Shown piece by piece: positions 46,583-55,815 of a DNA stretch of 64,000 nucleotides. The notes beneath the pieces are model-generated. The model was given only the letters and a program-made list of their open reading frames with translations. It did not search any database and was not told the DNA's origin. This stretch comes from Marasmius tenuissimus (Eukaryota; Basidiomycota; Agaricomycetes; Agaricales; Marasmiaceae): positions 1,922,001 through 1,986,000 of the forward strand of contig JAQOTA010000047.1 of the NCBI GenBank assembly GCA_029532415.1, written 5' to 3'. The number at the start of each line of letters is the position of its first letter. Position 1 is the first letter of the stretch. The position numbers and the translations under genes are program-made.

Positions 46583-47464
46583 GTGGAATTCACAAGCATG
46601 CCCTCCTTGGAACAGAGGAGAGTGCAAATACCTGGACTTGGTCATAAGATTTCATCTCCTTAATGCTGTGTGGGTGACTTACATTTGAATAGCCGTTTGA
46701 AGTCAAAGCCCATTGTGATGCTGTCCTTGCTTGTCCACTTGTTGAGGCCTGTGAGTGGAACCAAGATCTCATATAGCAGGCTCCCCTCTGACAGTTCACA
46801 GGTCATACAGATTGAGTACAAAGCTCCATGCCACTTACTGTTGCCATCAGAGGCAACAAACCAGATTGATCTATGCATCACTGTGCCATACAGAGACTCT
46901 CTCCATGCTTGGAGAATCTTGCAGATGATATGTACAGAGTCCTCAATGCAGACAATTTTGCATGTAGGTGAGATAAGGATAGGCTTGGTGTAGTAACCAT
47001 CACAAGACAGGGAGGAAATAGCAGCTACAGTAGCCTCCTTTGCAAGATGTGCAAAGGGGTTTGCTCCAAAAACAGCTTCAGCAGCAGCAAGGACATTGTC
47101 AAGGGTGCTTCTGACTTCAAACTTGAGACCCTTGGTATGCTCACAGCACAATCCCCCAAGCAGATCCTTCAGTGCAAGGTAAAATAGCTGCTCCTCCAAC
47201 GCTATCTCATCAAGACTGAGTCCATTTCCAACCTTTTTAGCCCCAGGTGCTCAACCCCATGATCTTGGACTGAACAACACCTCAATGTTCATCACAATAT
47301 CCTGCCTGATGTCCTTCATTGCAACAGAAACCATAAGTGTGAGCTTGATGCAATTATTTTTGATCATATTAAGGCCAGGTAATGATAGATCAAATTTGTG
47401 GAGAGCATATGACAAGGAATTGCCCCCCATTAAATAACAAAGGGTCCCACAATCAATCTGGTAC
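46583..47464 (-). pseudogene. Uncharacterised Agaricomycete-family protein, upstream fragment
   Basis: The minus strand reads from the gypsy junction at 47464: YQIDCGTLCYLMGG, then VAMKDIRQDIVMN, one TGA, LSLDEIALEEQLFYLALKD, FEVRSTLDNVLAAAEAVFG, GTVMHRSIWFVASDGNSKW and MGFDFKRLFK, an intron beginning GTAAGTC, then a short exon ending GMLV at the hAT junction. Downstream sequence continues at 41985-41706 across the hAT. Motifs such as VASDG and DFKRLFK recur in a family of uncharacterised mushroom proteins; no enzyme function is assigned. The gene was broken from two sides, by the hAT and by the gypsy (5-bp GGTAC before 47465), and has in-frame stops. Confidence 0.65.
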
Positions 47465-47817
47465 TGTTACGATTTACCTCTATTCTCACCAACAAGTGCC
47501 CATACAGACGCCTCTCTCTACCCAACTCACCTCTCCCTTACCACCTTTCCCACTCATTCAAATATCTCTATAGACGACTCTGCGGAGTAAGTGGAGCTAT
47601 GCATCCAGACCACAGCTCCAGACCACGCCCAGCAGACATCCCCACATGCCACCCCAAGTCATAATATACGAACAGCTGCAACAACTCACATGACATTCGC
47701 AGCCACTCCCACCACGACTCAGTCCAACTACAAACGACTCACACACCTGCGACTCAGCACGACTCAGAGCGACTCCGGACCTAGACAGACTCCAGTATAT
47801 AAACCCAATGTACATAC
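47465..47817 (+). repeat. Ty3/gypsy 5' LTR, first part
   Basis: The LTR probably starts at 47465 (TGTTACGATTTACC), directly after the point where the uncharacterised gene stops. It is interrupted at 47817 by copia-2. A TATATAAAC box at about 47797-47805 lies 20 bp before the insertion. Five CGACTC words lie between 47714 and 47776. The 3' LTR lies outside the window, so the border is inferred. Confidence 0.55.
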
Positions 47818-48075
47818 TGTTGAATCCGGACTACCGGATATATGGACCGTTGTATCGGGCTGCATATATGCTTCAATCGTTTCACTATGATCTATGCTAT
47901 TCCTAGTCACTCCTGTTATAGAAGATACAGCCACCTCTGTATAGTATATAAGTAGCTTTGTATCTACATGCAATACCAGTACTTTTACTACTCTCGTTGC
48001 TGCCTCTAAGCCTATCTCCAGGTGAGCTAGTCTGTCCCATGCTGCCACTGTGTGGGCAGGACCTCTGCCTCAACA
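47818..48075 (+). repeat. 5' LTR of copia-2
   Basis: 258 bp, TGTTGAATCCGG to GCCTCAACA. Target duplication CATAC at 47813-47817 and 53086-53090. It has a TATATAAG promoter word. It differs from the 3' LTR at two positions only, both CG in the 3' copy and TG here. Confidence 0.95.
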
Positions 48076-48087
48076 GGTTATGGGCCC
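48076..48087 (+). other. Primer-binding site of copia-2
   Basis: GGTTATGGGCCC directly follows the 5' LTR. It is complementary to an initiator-tRNA-Met anticodon-arm-like sequence rather than to a tRNA 3' end, which suggests half-tRNA priming. Confidence 0.55.
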
Positions 48088-48403
48088 CGGTGCCCTATCG
48101 ATGTGCCCTGCGATGGCAGCTCTCTAGGATGTGCACCTTTATTGTGTGCTGCCTATGATGATGCGCTATTGTGGTCGTTGCACTCGATAACCATTGTGAC
48201 TGCTTAATTGCTGTCGTGATGGGCAGACCGTTAATACCAGTTCTGGACCTGTGAAGTCGACATCTTCATTGATGTTTGACGATGGTGGACTGTGTCCTCA
48301 ACAACGATCGATGGCTATCGCCATTGACCGTGCAGTGATTTCTTTTATCATTGCCTATGATGATGAACCTATGCTGATCGTTGTTTTATTACTTCAGATC
48401 GCT

Positions 48404-51400
48404 ATGGCTCCTGTTATGTCTACCCCCATCCCCACCGTTGAGGTCTTCAGCGGTGTCAACTGGCGCAAGTGGTCCAAGGGTCTTGGTACCTATGCCATGA
48501 TCAACGAGTTCTACGACCACTACACCAACGACGATCCTGAACCTGATGAACCCGAAAAACCTACTGAACCGACTGAACCGAAAGCAACTACTTGCACTAT
48601 CACTGTTGCTGCTACAACTACCACTGAAGCGACTACACGTATGGAGACGGTCTCTCCTACTGATGCTCAGATGCAGCAGTATGCTAGGGACCTGGAGCAG
48701 TATGCTAACGCTTTGGAGAGGTATGAGAAGGAAGTTATCAGGTATGAGAAGGATAATCGACGTTGGAAGAAGTATGAATTCAAGGCCATGGGTGCACTAC
48801 GTGCCACTACCACCATTGCCGTGCAGAGTATTATCGAGGATGATGATACGGCTTGGGCTGCTTGGGAGAAGATCAAGGCTCGTTATGGTCAACAGACTTC
48901 TGTGTCTGTTTGGGCTGACTTCAAGTCGGTCATGGAGTTTCGTTTGTCTGGTGGTAACCCTGTTCCCGAGATTGCCAAACTCGAACTCTTATTCGGCCAG
49001 CTCACTGAAGCTCAGATCGATCTTCCTACTCTCGTCAGAGCCATGCTCCTACTCTCTATCATTCCACAGTCATGGGCTAATGCTCGTGAATTCGCTACCA
49101 ATGGTAACTCGCCAGCTGAACTTACTTTCAAAGTGGCTCGTGATGCCGTCATTAACCACTACGAATCCCGGAAACCCGCTCCTCTCGCGTCACGCATTTC
49201 TTCTGTCAAGAAGAAGGACAAGGACCCGAAGTTTAACCAACAGTCTAATCCTCCTTCGTCGACGTCTAACAATAACAACCAGTCTAAGAACGACAACGAC
49301 CAGAAGAAGAAGAATAACCGATGTGGCAGGAAGAAGAAGGGTGATTATCAGGACAACAAGGGTGACTCCTCTCACAAGGGTCATTCTCATATCGCGTCCC
49401 TCTCTCATTTGTCCATCTCCTCACCCCCCATTGTTCCTGACACTCCATCTGTCATACATCCCGCGGACCGATCCCGGGATCCACTCCACATGCAGCGTTT
49501 CTCCGGTGCTACCTCTGGTGGTACTGTTTTTGAGAATGCTCAGGCTGCTCGCAGTCTTGCCGATTGTCTTGGTGTTCCCAAGTATGCCCACGTCCTTGAA
49601 CCAATGGAACAGGGATATGCGGCTGCTTCCTCTTCCTCCCTCAAGCATCGTATTGATGGTCCCTTCTCCACTGCTCCACCTGCAAAGCGTGCTAAGAGCG
49701 TTGAGAAGGTTTACGACCTCTATGATTCTTTCTATGAGGACTCCGACTCTGAGCGTGAGGATCGTATCGCATTGAACGCTGTAAATGATTCTTTGCATAC
49801 GGAGATTGCGAGTGGAAGTGCCATGGACATTGACAGCGAGATTGCAGATGCCGCTGGTTTTTCCGACGATGTTGAGTACGATTCAGTCTCCATCGGATCT
49901 GAGGAATCTGACGATGACAGGCAAGTGCCTTATCTCAGTCTTTCTTCTAACACTGATACGAACCTACAGTGCGCCGCTTTATTAGCCGCTTCTAAACGTA
50001 GTAGTTCGGATATTGTGTCCCGTATGAAATTTGCGCAATATATTGGTGATCACTTTGCCACATGTGCCAATTGTAAGGGAAAGAAGGCGACTGGAAACTC
50101 GCAAGAGTGGATCGTCGATTCAGGTGCTTCATCGCACTTTACTTATGATCTCGAAGATTTTGCCGAGTACGAACCCATGAACAATGGACCGCAGCTAAAC
50201 ACTGCACAGAAGGACAACCCTATCCAAATTAAGGGGAAAGGGACTGTGTTCATCTCTCATTCTGTTGAAGGATCTGACGGTCGTATGGAGGAACGCATTA
50301 CGCGACTCTATCCTGTCTATTATGTTCCGCTTCTGTCAATTCGACTTCTCTCGCTTGGAGAATTCTTGCAAGGTGGTCTGCAAGTACGCGGATCGTCTAG
50401 CAAATTAAATTGGCTTTTTTATCAAAAGGGTCGACGCCAGTCTTTGGTATCGTATCCGCTTATGCCTGGTCAAACCATTTATTGGGTCAGCTCGCAGAAA
50501 GCTTCTGCTCGTAGCTTAATGGCCAAGTCAACAATGGATAAAGTTGACTACAAGGTTCTACACAGACGTTTCGGACATTGTTCAGACAAGGCTCTGGATA
50601 AAGCTCGGAAGCATACTAAGAACTTCCCGGAATTTGACCGAAAACCGAAGAAAACCCGATTATGCCGAGGATGTGCAGAAGGCAAGATGCACTCCAGATC
50701 GTTCCCTGATTCCACTACCCGTGCCTTGAAACCCTTCGAGAAAATCCACTCCGACCTCAAACAATTCCCCACTGAGTCGTACCACAAATACAAATGGTAT
50801 ATGTCGTTTGTCGACAACTGTACTTCACATGGCTGGACAATGCTCATGCGACGCAAATCTGACTCTGTCAAGATGCTCCGTGACTTTATTGCTATGGTGA
50901 AGGTACAATTCGGTGTTGATATTAAGGAATGGATGTCCGATGGAGGGGGAGAGTACAAATCGGATGCCTTCGATGATGTACTAAAGGAGCACGGTATCAA
51001 AATTCTGACCAGCATTCCATATACGCCGGAACAGAATGGTCATGCAGAACGGTTCAATCGGACCATTGTTGAGAAAGCTCAAGCTCTTCGCTTTGATGCT
51101 TGTCTTCCACCTTCTTGGTGGGAATTCTGTGTGTTGCACGCTGTCTTAGTGCGACAATTATCCCAGGAAGGGGGAGTAGGTTTCGTGATTTATCTGTTAA
51201 ATCGGGCAGTTCCTGTTCACGATGAACTCACCGATATGTCTAACGTTCGAGAGTGGACTCTCCATGACATACTGAAGCTGCCAGCTGAGCAGCAGAGAGA
51301 ATGGAAGGCTGCTTGCCGCGATGAACTAGAGGCTCTTCGCAAGCACAAGGTCTTCAAATTGGTTGACCTACCTAAAGGTCGCAAGGCTGTCAAAAACAGA

Positions 51401-52786
51401 TGGGTGTTTGACGTTAAGTCAGACGGTCGAAAGAAAGCTCGACTTGTTGCCAAGGGTTTCTCTCAGGTCGAAGGTGTTGACTTTGATGAGATCTTCTCAC
51501 CAGTTGTGCGGTTTGAAACTGTACGGATGATGCTCACATTAGCAGCTCTCAAAAACTGGCACATTCAGGCATTGGATGTGAAGAACACCTTTCTTTATGG
51601 TGAACTTAAAGAAGAGATCTATATGGATCAACCTGAAGGTTTCAAGGTTAAGGGTCAGGAAGGCAAAGTCTATCGCCTTCGCCGTGCATTATATGGACTG
51701 AAGCAAGCCGCTCTTGAGTGGTGGCATGCTCTCAGCTCGTCCATGGAAGTAATGGGCTTCAAACGCTTAACTTCCGATGCAGGTCTCTTCATCTGCAAAG
51801 ATCGTGAGACTGGTGAAGAATGTATCGCTTTGATTTATGTCGACGATGCATTATTCCTTGGACCCAACAAAGCCTTTGTCGAAAAGAAGAAAGCCGAGTT
51901 TATGGCTCGTTGGGAATGCCGTGATCCTGGAGAAGTTAAAGAGTTCTTGCGCATGTGTATTCGTCGCAGAGGCCATAAAATCCTTCTTGACCAGACCGAT
52001 TACTTGAAGAAGGTCTTGAAGCGATTTGGCATGCAGAATGCAAAAGCAGCAGATACTCCTCTTCCTGCCGGCTATATTCCACAACCCAACGAAGGTCCTG
52101 TTGATCCCGAACGTCGCGCTCGATATCAATCAGTGATTGGATCGCTTCTGTATATCATGCTTGGCACTTGTCCAGATATTGCCTACGCTGTTACAAAGCT
52201 TTCTCAATTCTCTGCTAATCCATCGGAGGATCACCTGAAGAAGGCGCTTTATATTTGCCGCTATCTTGCAGGAACTCCAGACTATGCACTGGTCTATAAC
52301 GGAGCCTCTGACAGAGGTTTACTAGCATTCACTGATTGGGCTGCTGATCCTATCAAGCGTCGGTCGATCACGGGCTATTTCTTCAAATTGGCAGGTGGCA
52401 TCTTCTGTTGGCAATCACGCGCCCAGAAGACTGTTGCGCTTTCGTCCACTGAAGCTGAATACATGGCGCTATCCGACTGTAGTCGTCAGGCTGTGTGGAT
52501 TCGACAGTTACTCTCTGAACTTGGGATTGATATGACTCCCGTACCCATATGTGGAGATAATCAAGGCTCGATTTTTATCGCCTCTAACTCAGTTCAAGAA
52601 CGTCGCACCAAACACATAGATATTCGCTATCATTACATTCGCGAATGTGTTTCAGACCGCAAGGTCGATCTTTTCTTTATTGATGGTGCCTACAATCCTG
52701 CGGACATGTTTACCAAGAATTTGAGTCATGTCAAGTTCTCCGCTTTTAGAGAACATCTTGGACTTGAATTTTATTCGTCCGAATAG
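48404..52786 (+). CDS. copia-2 Gag-Pol polyprotein
   Basis: The frame is open from 48251, but MAPVMSTPIPTVEVFSGVNW at 48404 is the likelier start by comparison with copia-1 (about 1460 residues). Order: Gag (WAAWEKIKARYGQQ), Asn/Lys-rich region without a CCHC knuckle, protease IVDSGASSHFT, GAG-pre-integrase and zinc site (LHRRFGH ... CRGC), integrase core with HSDLK, DGGGEY and QNGHAERFNR (D, D, E present), RT with ALDVKNTFLYG and YVDDALFLG, and RNase H ending SSTEAEYMALSD and DNQGSIF. Two deletions stand out. After WWEFCVLHAV the integrase C-terminus and linker are missing and the frame resumes at LVRQLSQEGGV. The RNase H motif reads AFTDWAAD where copia-3 has AFADSDWATD, two residues shorter and lacking an Asp. 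Both preserve frame. Confidence 0.92.
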   Translation: MAPVMSTPIPTVEVFSGVNWRKWSKGLGTYAMINEFYDHYTNDDPEPDEPEKPTEPTEPKATTCTITVAATTTTEATTRMETVSPTDAQMQQYARDLEQYANALERYEKEVIRYEKDNRRWKKYEFKAMGALRATTTIAVQSIIEDDDTAWAAWEKIKARYGQQTSVSVWADFKSVMEFRLSGGNPVPEIAKLELLFGQLTEAQIDLPTLVRAMLLLSIIPQSWANAREFATNGNSPAELTFKVARDAVINHYESRKPAPLASRISSVKKKDKDPKFNQQSNPPSSTSNNNNQSKNDNDQKKKNNRCGRKKKGDYQDNKGDSSHKGHSHIASLSHLSISSPPIVPDTPSVIHPADRSRDPLHMQRFSGATSGGTVFENAQAARSLADCLGVPKYAHVLEPMEQGYAAASSSSLKHRIDGPFSTAPPAKRAKSVEKVYDLYDSFYEDSDSEREDRIALNAVNDSLHTEIASGSAMDIDSEIADAAGFSDDVEYDSVSIGSEESDDDRQVPYLSLSSNTDTNLQCAALLAASKRSSSDIVSRMKFAQYIGDHFATCANCKGKKATGNSQEWIVDSGASSHFTYDLEDFAEYEPMNNGPQLNTAQKDNPIQIKGKGTVFISHSVEGSDGRMEERITRLYPVYYVPLLSIRLLSLGEFLQGGLQVRGSSSKLNWLFYQKGRRQSLVSYPLMPGQTIYWVSSQKASARSLMAKSTMDKVDYKVLHRRFGHCSDKALDKARKHTKNFPEFDRKPKKTRLCRGCAEGKMHSRSFPDSTTRALKPFEKIHSDLKQFPTESYHKYKWYMSFVDNCTSHGWTMLMRRKSDSVKMLRDFIAMVKVQFGVDIKEWMSDGGGEYKSDAFDDVLKEHGIKILTSIPYTPEQNGHAERFNRTIVEKAQALRFDACLPPSWWEFCVLHAVLVRQLSQEGGVGFVIYLLNRAVPVHDELTDMSNVREWTLHDILKLPAEQQREWKAACRDELEALRKHKVFKLVDLPKGRKAVKNRWVFDVKSDGRKKARLVAKGFSQVEGVDFDEIFSPVVRFETVRMMLTLAALKNWHIQALDVKNTFLYGELKEEIYMDQPEGFKVKGQEGKVYRLRRALYGLKQAALEWWHALSSSMEVMGFKRLTSDAGLFICKDRETGEECIALIYVDDALFLGPNKAFVEKKKAEFMARWECRDPGEVKEFLRMCIRRRGHKILLDQTDYLKKVLKRFGMQNAKAADTPLPAGYIPQPNEGPVDPERRARYQSVIGSLLYIMLGTCPDIAYAVTKLSQFSANPSEDHLKKALYICRYLAGTPDYALVYNGASDRGLLAFTDWAADPIKRRSITGYFFKLAGGIFCWQSRAQKTVALSSTEAEYMALSDCSRQAVWIRQLLSELGIDMTPVPICGDNQGSIFIASNSVQERRTKHIDIRYHYIRECVSDRKVDLFFIDGAYNPADMFTKNLSHVKFSAFREHLGLEFYSSE

Positions 52787-52827
52787 ACGCTTCGTGTTCT
52801 ACTTGTGCCACACTTAGCGAGGGGGAG

Positions 52828-53085
52828 TGTTGAATCCGGACTACCGGATATATGGACCGTTGTATCGGGCCGCATATATGCTTCAATCGTTTCACTATGA
52901 TCTATGCTATTCCTAGTCACTCCTGTTATAGAAGATACAGCCACCTCTGTATAGTATATAAGTAGCTTTGTATCTACATGCAATACCAGTACTTTTACTA
53001 CTCTCGTTGCTGCCTCTAAGCCTATCTCCAGGTGAGCTAGTCTGTCCCATGCTGCCACTGCGTGGGCAGGACCTCTGCCTCAACA
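52828..53085 (+). repeat. 3' LTR of copia-2
   Basis: 258 bp, preceded by a polypurine tract (GAGGGGGAG) and followed by the target duplication CATAC. Identical to the 5' LTR except at two CpG/TpG positions. Confidence 0.95.
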
Positions 53086-53340
53086 CATACAACCTTTCCT
53101 TAGCTTAACAACTTGGTTAATACACCAGTGAAAGCCCACCTTGACCCTTGACTTTCGACACTTGACCTTTGACCCTCGACACTTGACCCTTGATTCACGA
53201 CCTTTGAACCTTGCCCTCGCTTAAAGGAGTGACTTGAGAGGACACTAGCCGTGCCCTACCATATCACTTTGTTAAGCTCTCCTACTCTCACCTCACTCAC
53301 ACCAAAGATCACCCACCCTGGCCAACCTATCTTTCGAATA
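53086..53340 (+). repeat. Ty3/gypsy 5' LTR, remainder (3' border uncertain)
   Basis: This continues the LTR interrupted at 47817, after the second CATAC. It contains an irregular tandem of 8- to 10-bp words of the type CTTGACC/TTTGACC/CTCGAC (53138-53216). The end of the LTR and the primer-binding site cannot be fixed without the 3' LTR; coding sequence seems to start by about 53400. Confidence 0.4.
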
Positions 53341-53399
53341 CCACTGTAACTTTGACCTGAATACCAACACCTACTCTGACAAACCATCCAGCATCAAAA

Positions 53400-54478
53400 A
53401 CTACGACATCAAGGAGCGAATCCAAGAAGACCCCTGCTTCTGCCACCTCAAGTGGGCAGCCTCCCATAGACTCGTCTGGGTCGTCAACAACAACGAGTGC
53501 AGAGTCCAAACACAGTACCACCTCCTCGACATCACGTTTCTCAGAACAGACAGGACCTTTATTATCGACCGACTCATTACCATTGCCCTGAATCAGTGGG
53601 TCTTTGAACCAGAACAAGTATTCCCATGAACCCTCAGTAGAGACGACTTTGTACTCCCCCCAACTGCAGAACTTTTTGGATTCTCCTTGTACCCCACCAT
53701 CTCTGTCTACGAGTTCCCTCGACAACCCCCACAAGAACCCACACCAGCACCCCCGTCTCCAATCCACATCACTGATTCACCAATCTACGTTCCCAGCTCA
53801 CCTGTCCTTTCCCCCATCTCCACCCCTGTCTCCACCACCACAACCCTAGACCACTAGAAACCCAACCTACTTGCCCACCATTTCGCACAGAACTTCCCCC
53901 GAGCCTATCCCGGTAGACCTTCTGTGGAGGATCATACCACGAGGATCAACATATTTCATCCGCATCAACGGATACTATGCAGAAGCACTTTGGGAACGCA
54001 ATCAACAAACAGGAGAATTCGGGTGGAGCTATCGTGCAAAAAACAACTGATGCGTGTTCCCACTTGAGAGCATTCTCTCCTCTACCGACCTATCCAAACC
54101 CCTTCCTGAACCAGCTGAACTGATCCCAGCCCACGGCGAAGACCAAAAAGACACCAACAACCCAGCCGGGAGCTCCACTGACTCTAACATGACCACCACA
54201 GTTACTGAAATCAAAACCAAAGTAAAAGAGGGAAAGAAACTGGCAGGCATCCCCCCTTGCGATGAAACACCCTGCCCAGACAGCCCAGATGACAGCGACC
54301 CTGGACCCGACCCCCCACCCAATGATCCCGACAGCAATGCAATCAGCCACAGTTTCCGGTCAACTACAACTAACACATTCTCTGAACTGAAGGAAAGGGG
54401 AATCAAACCCAAACACTTCAAGGGCAACTGTGACAAAACAGATCACTTTTGCTACGACTTTGGAAGATACCTATGATT
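53400..54478 (+). pseudogene. gypsy gag, N-terminal part (plus strand)
   Basis: In one frame with a few stops: a Ser/Thr/Pro-rich region, then VDLLWRIIPRGSTYFIRING, a stop, and ORF 54054-54476 with a Pro/Asp-rich segment and ELKERGIKPKHFKGNCDKTD. The frame ends at CYDFGRYL, exactly where the inverted segment begins. The next part of Gag is found on the minus strand, starting near 55815. Confidence 0.65.
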
Positions 54479-55815
54479 TAACATTGTCTCCAATATCTGC
54501 AACATAGAATTCTATGTCTTCTGTGTGGTGACTTCCTTCGCTGGCATGTATCCTCATGCGTTGCCTGGTACAGTATTTCACCCATCCCAGCGTGTTTTCT
54601 GAACCGTCTACATTTCAGATTGGGAATGGTTGTGGTATTTGGGTTAGTGTGAAGTTGTGATTTCTGGCAAACTGGTTGTTGATGAATATTCCTTCTGCTC
54701 CGCTGTCTAGTAACACTTGAGCACCGATCTTTTTCCCTGTGACTTTGCCTATGAATTCGATTCTTAGAATGATGGGAGGAGTCCTTTCGTTTCTGGTAAG
54801 GGCGGGGATCCTAACTTCACTCGGGTAATTTGAATAGATATGTGTCATGTTTGGCAAGTCGTAGGTACTTTTATTTACAACTCCCTCTGGCGGTGCAGCA
54901 GGGGAGTGAATCAAAAATCTGTTTTCGAAAATTGAGAAAAGAAGGCAGTGGATTGTTCTGGGGAAAGTTGGCTGATCATATGGGTAACGGAAGTGACAGG
55001 GTCATCAGCAGGGGCAGGGGGAGACGGGTTTGTGGAGGTGGATGGAGTAGGAGTGGTCATGGGGGCTGTGGTGGCCCATACAGCAGGGGCCTGGTTACAA
55101 CGGAAGGGGTTGTTGGTTGCTACTTGGGGCTGTGCTGTAGGTACCGTATTTGAGGGGCATTGTGGTGTGTTGTGGCCCTGTTGCCGGCATCTAAAACAAC
55201 GTCCTTCCCTGATGCATTGTTCCCTTTCCTCAGGGGTGAGCTTTCCTACCGGGGTACCATTGAATGGGTTTCGGGATGGGGTTATCTGTTGGGGGGCAGG
55301 GGCAAGTGGTGCCGCTCGAACGTTGACTACAGGGGTGGCTGCTGGCTTCCTCCATAGCTTGGATTCCGCCTGTTGCTGTTCGAAACAGTTCTGCTTGTGA
55401 ATTGCTGCTGTGATGAATTTTTCCAGTCCCTCGGGTTTGGATTCCATCCCTTCGACTGCCCGGTGTAGGCCAGGGTTCATTCCTGCTTTGAAAAACCGGA
55501 GAAGCACCTTGTCATTATACCCAGTGAAGGGGGCGGCAAGCTCAAAGGCAGCGATGTACTCCTCCAGCTTTGCCAGATTCCCAGACATGGATATCTCTTC
55601 TAGTACTACTGGTGACCTTCCTTTTCTTCCCCGCACACCAAAGTCCTGTTGGAATCGATGGCGGATGTCTGCAAAAGTTGTCCATCGTTTCTTGTTCTGG
55701 GGAATGCTATCGTCCCAGCGGTCATTTTCCAGTTCAAGACTGCGAGCGTCTGCCCAGGGGTGATCAATTAAGGATAGGAAGAGGTCAACCCGTTCAGATT
55801 GCTTAGGGTAGAACA
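54479..55815 (-). pseudogene. gypsy gag (capsid, nucleocapsid) and protease start, inverted segment
   Basis: On the minus strand: YPKQSERVDLFLSLIDHPWA, then KVLLRFFKAGMNPGLHRAVE, a CCHC zinc knuckle CFRCRQQGHNTPQC, a Pro-rich stretch, a stop, protease motif LLDSGAEGIFINNQFARNHN, a stop in place of Gln, then YVADIGDNV. It is the middle of a Ty3/gypsy polyprotein but runs opposite to the gag N-terminus on its left and to pol on its right. Reading left part, this segment reversed, then right part gives the normal gypsy order, so the segment has been inverted in place. The first roughly 95 residues of the longest minus-strand ORF here (to 56095) are antisense to pol and not real. Confidence 0.8.

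Larger units (their letters stand above)
47818..53085 (+). mobile_element. Ty1/copia retrotransposon copia-2, full length with both LTRs
   Basis: 5268 bp bounded by two 258-bp LTRs and a 5-bp target duplication CATAC; primer-binding word at 48076, polypurine tract GAGGGGGAG just before 52828. One open polyprotein frame fills the interior. Near-identical LTRs indicate a recent insertion. It sits within the 5' LTR of the gypsy element. Because two coding deletions are visible (see the polyprotein), it may have been mobilised in trans. Confidence 0.93.

Noticed and set aside
49190..49408. Minus-strand hydrophobic ORF within copia-2
   Set aside because: Antisense of the Asn/Lys-rich Gag tract, an expected artefact of that composition.
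53327..54436. Minus-strand ORFs of 146 and 135 codons in the left gypsy part
   Set aside because: They are antisense to the Ser/Thr/Pro-rich gag N-terminus and carry no gypsy motifs.
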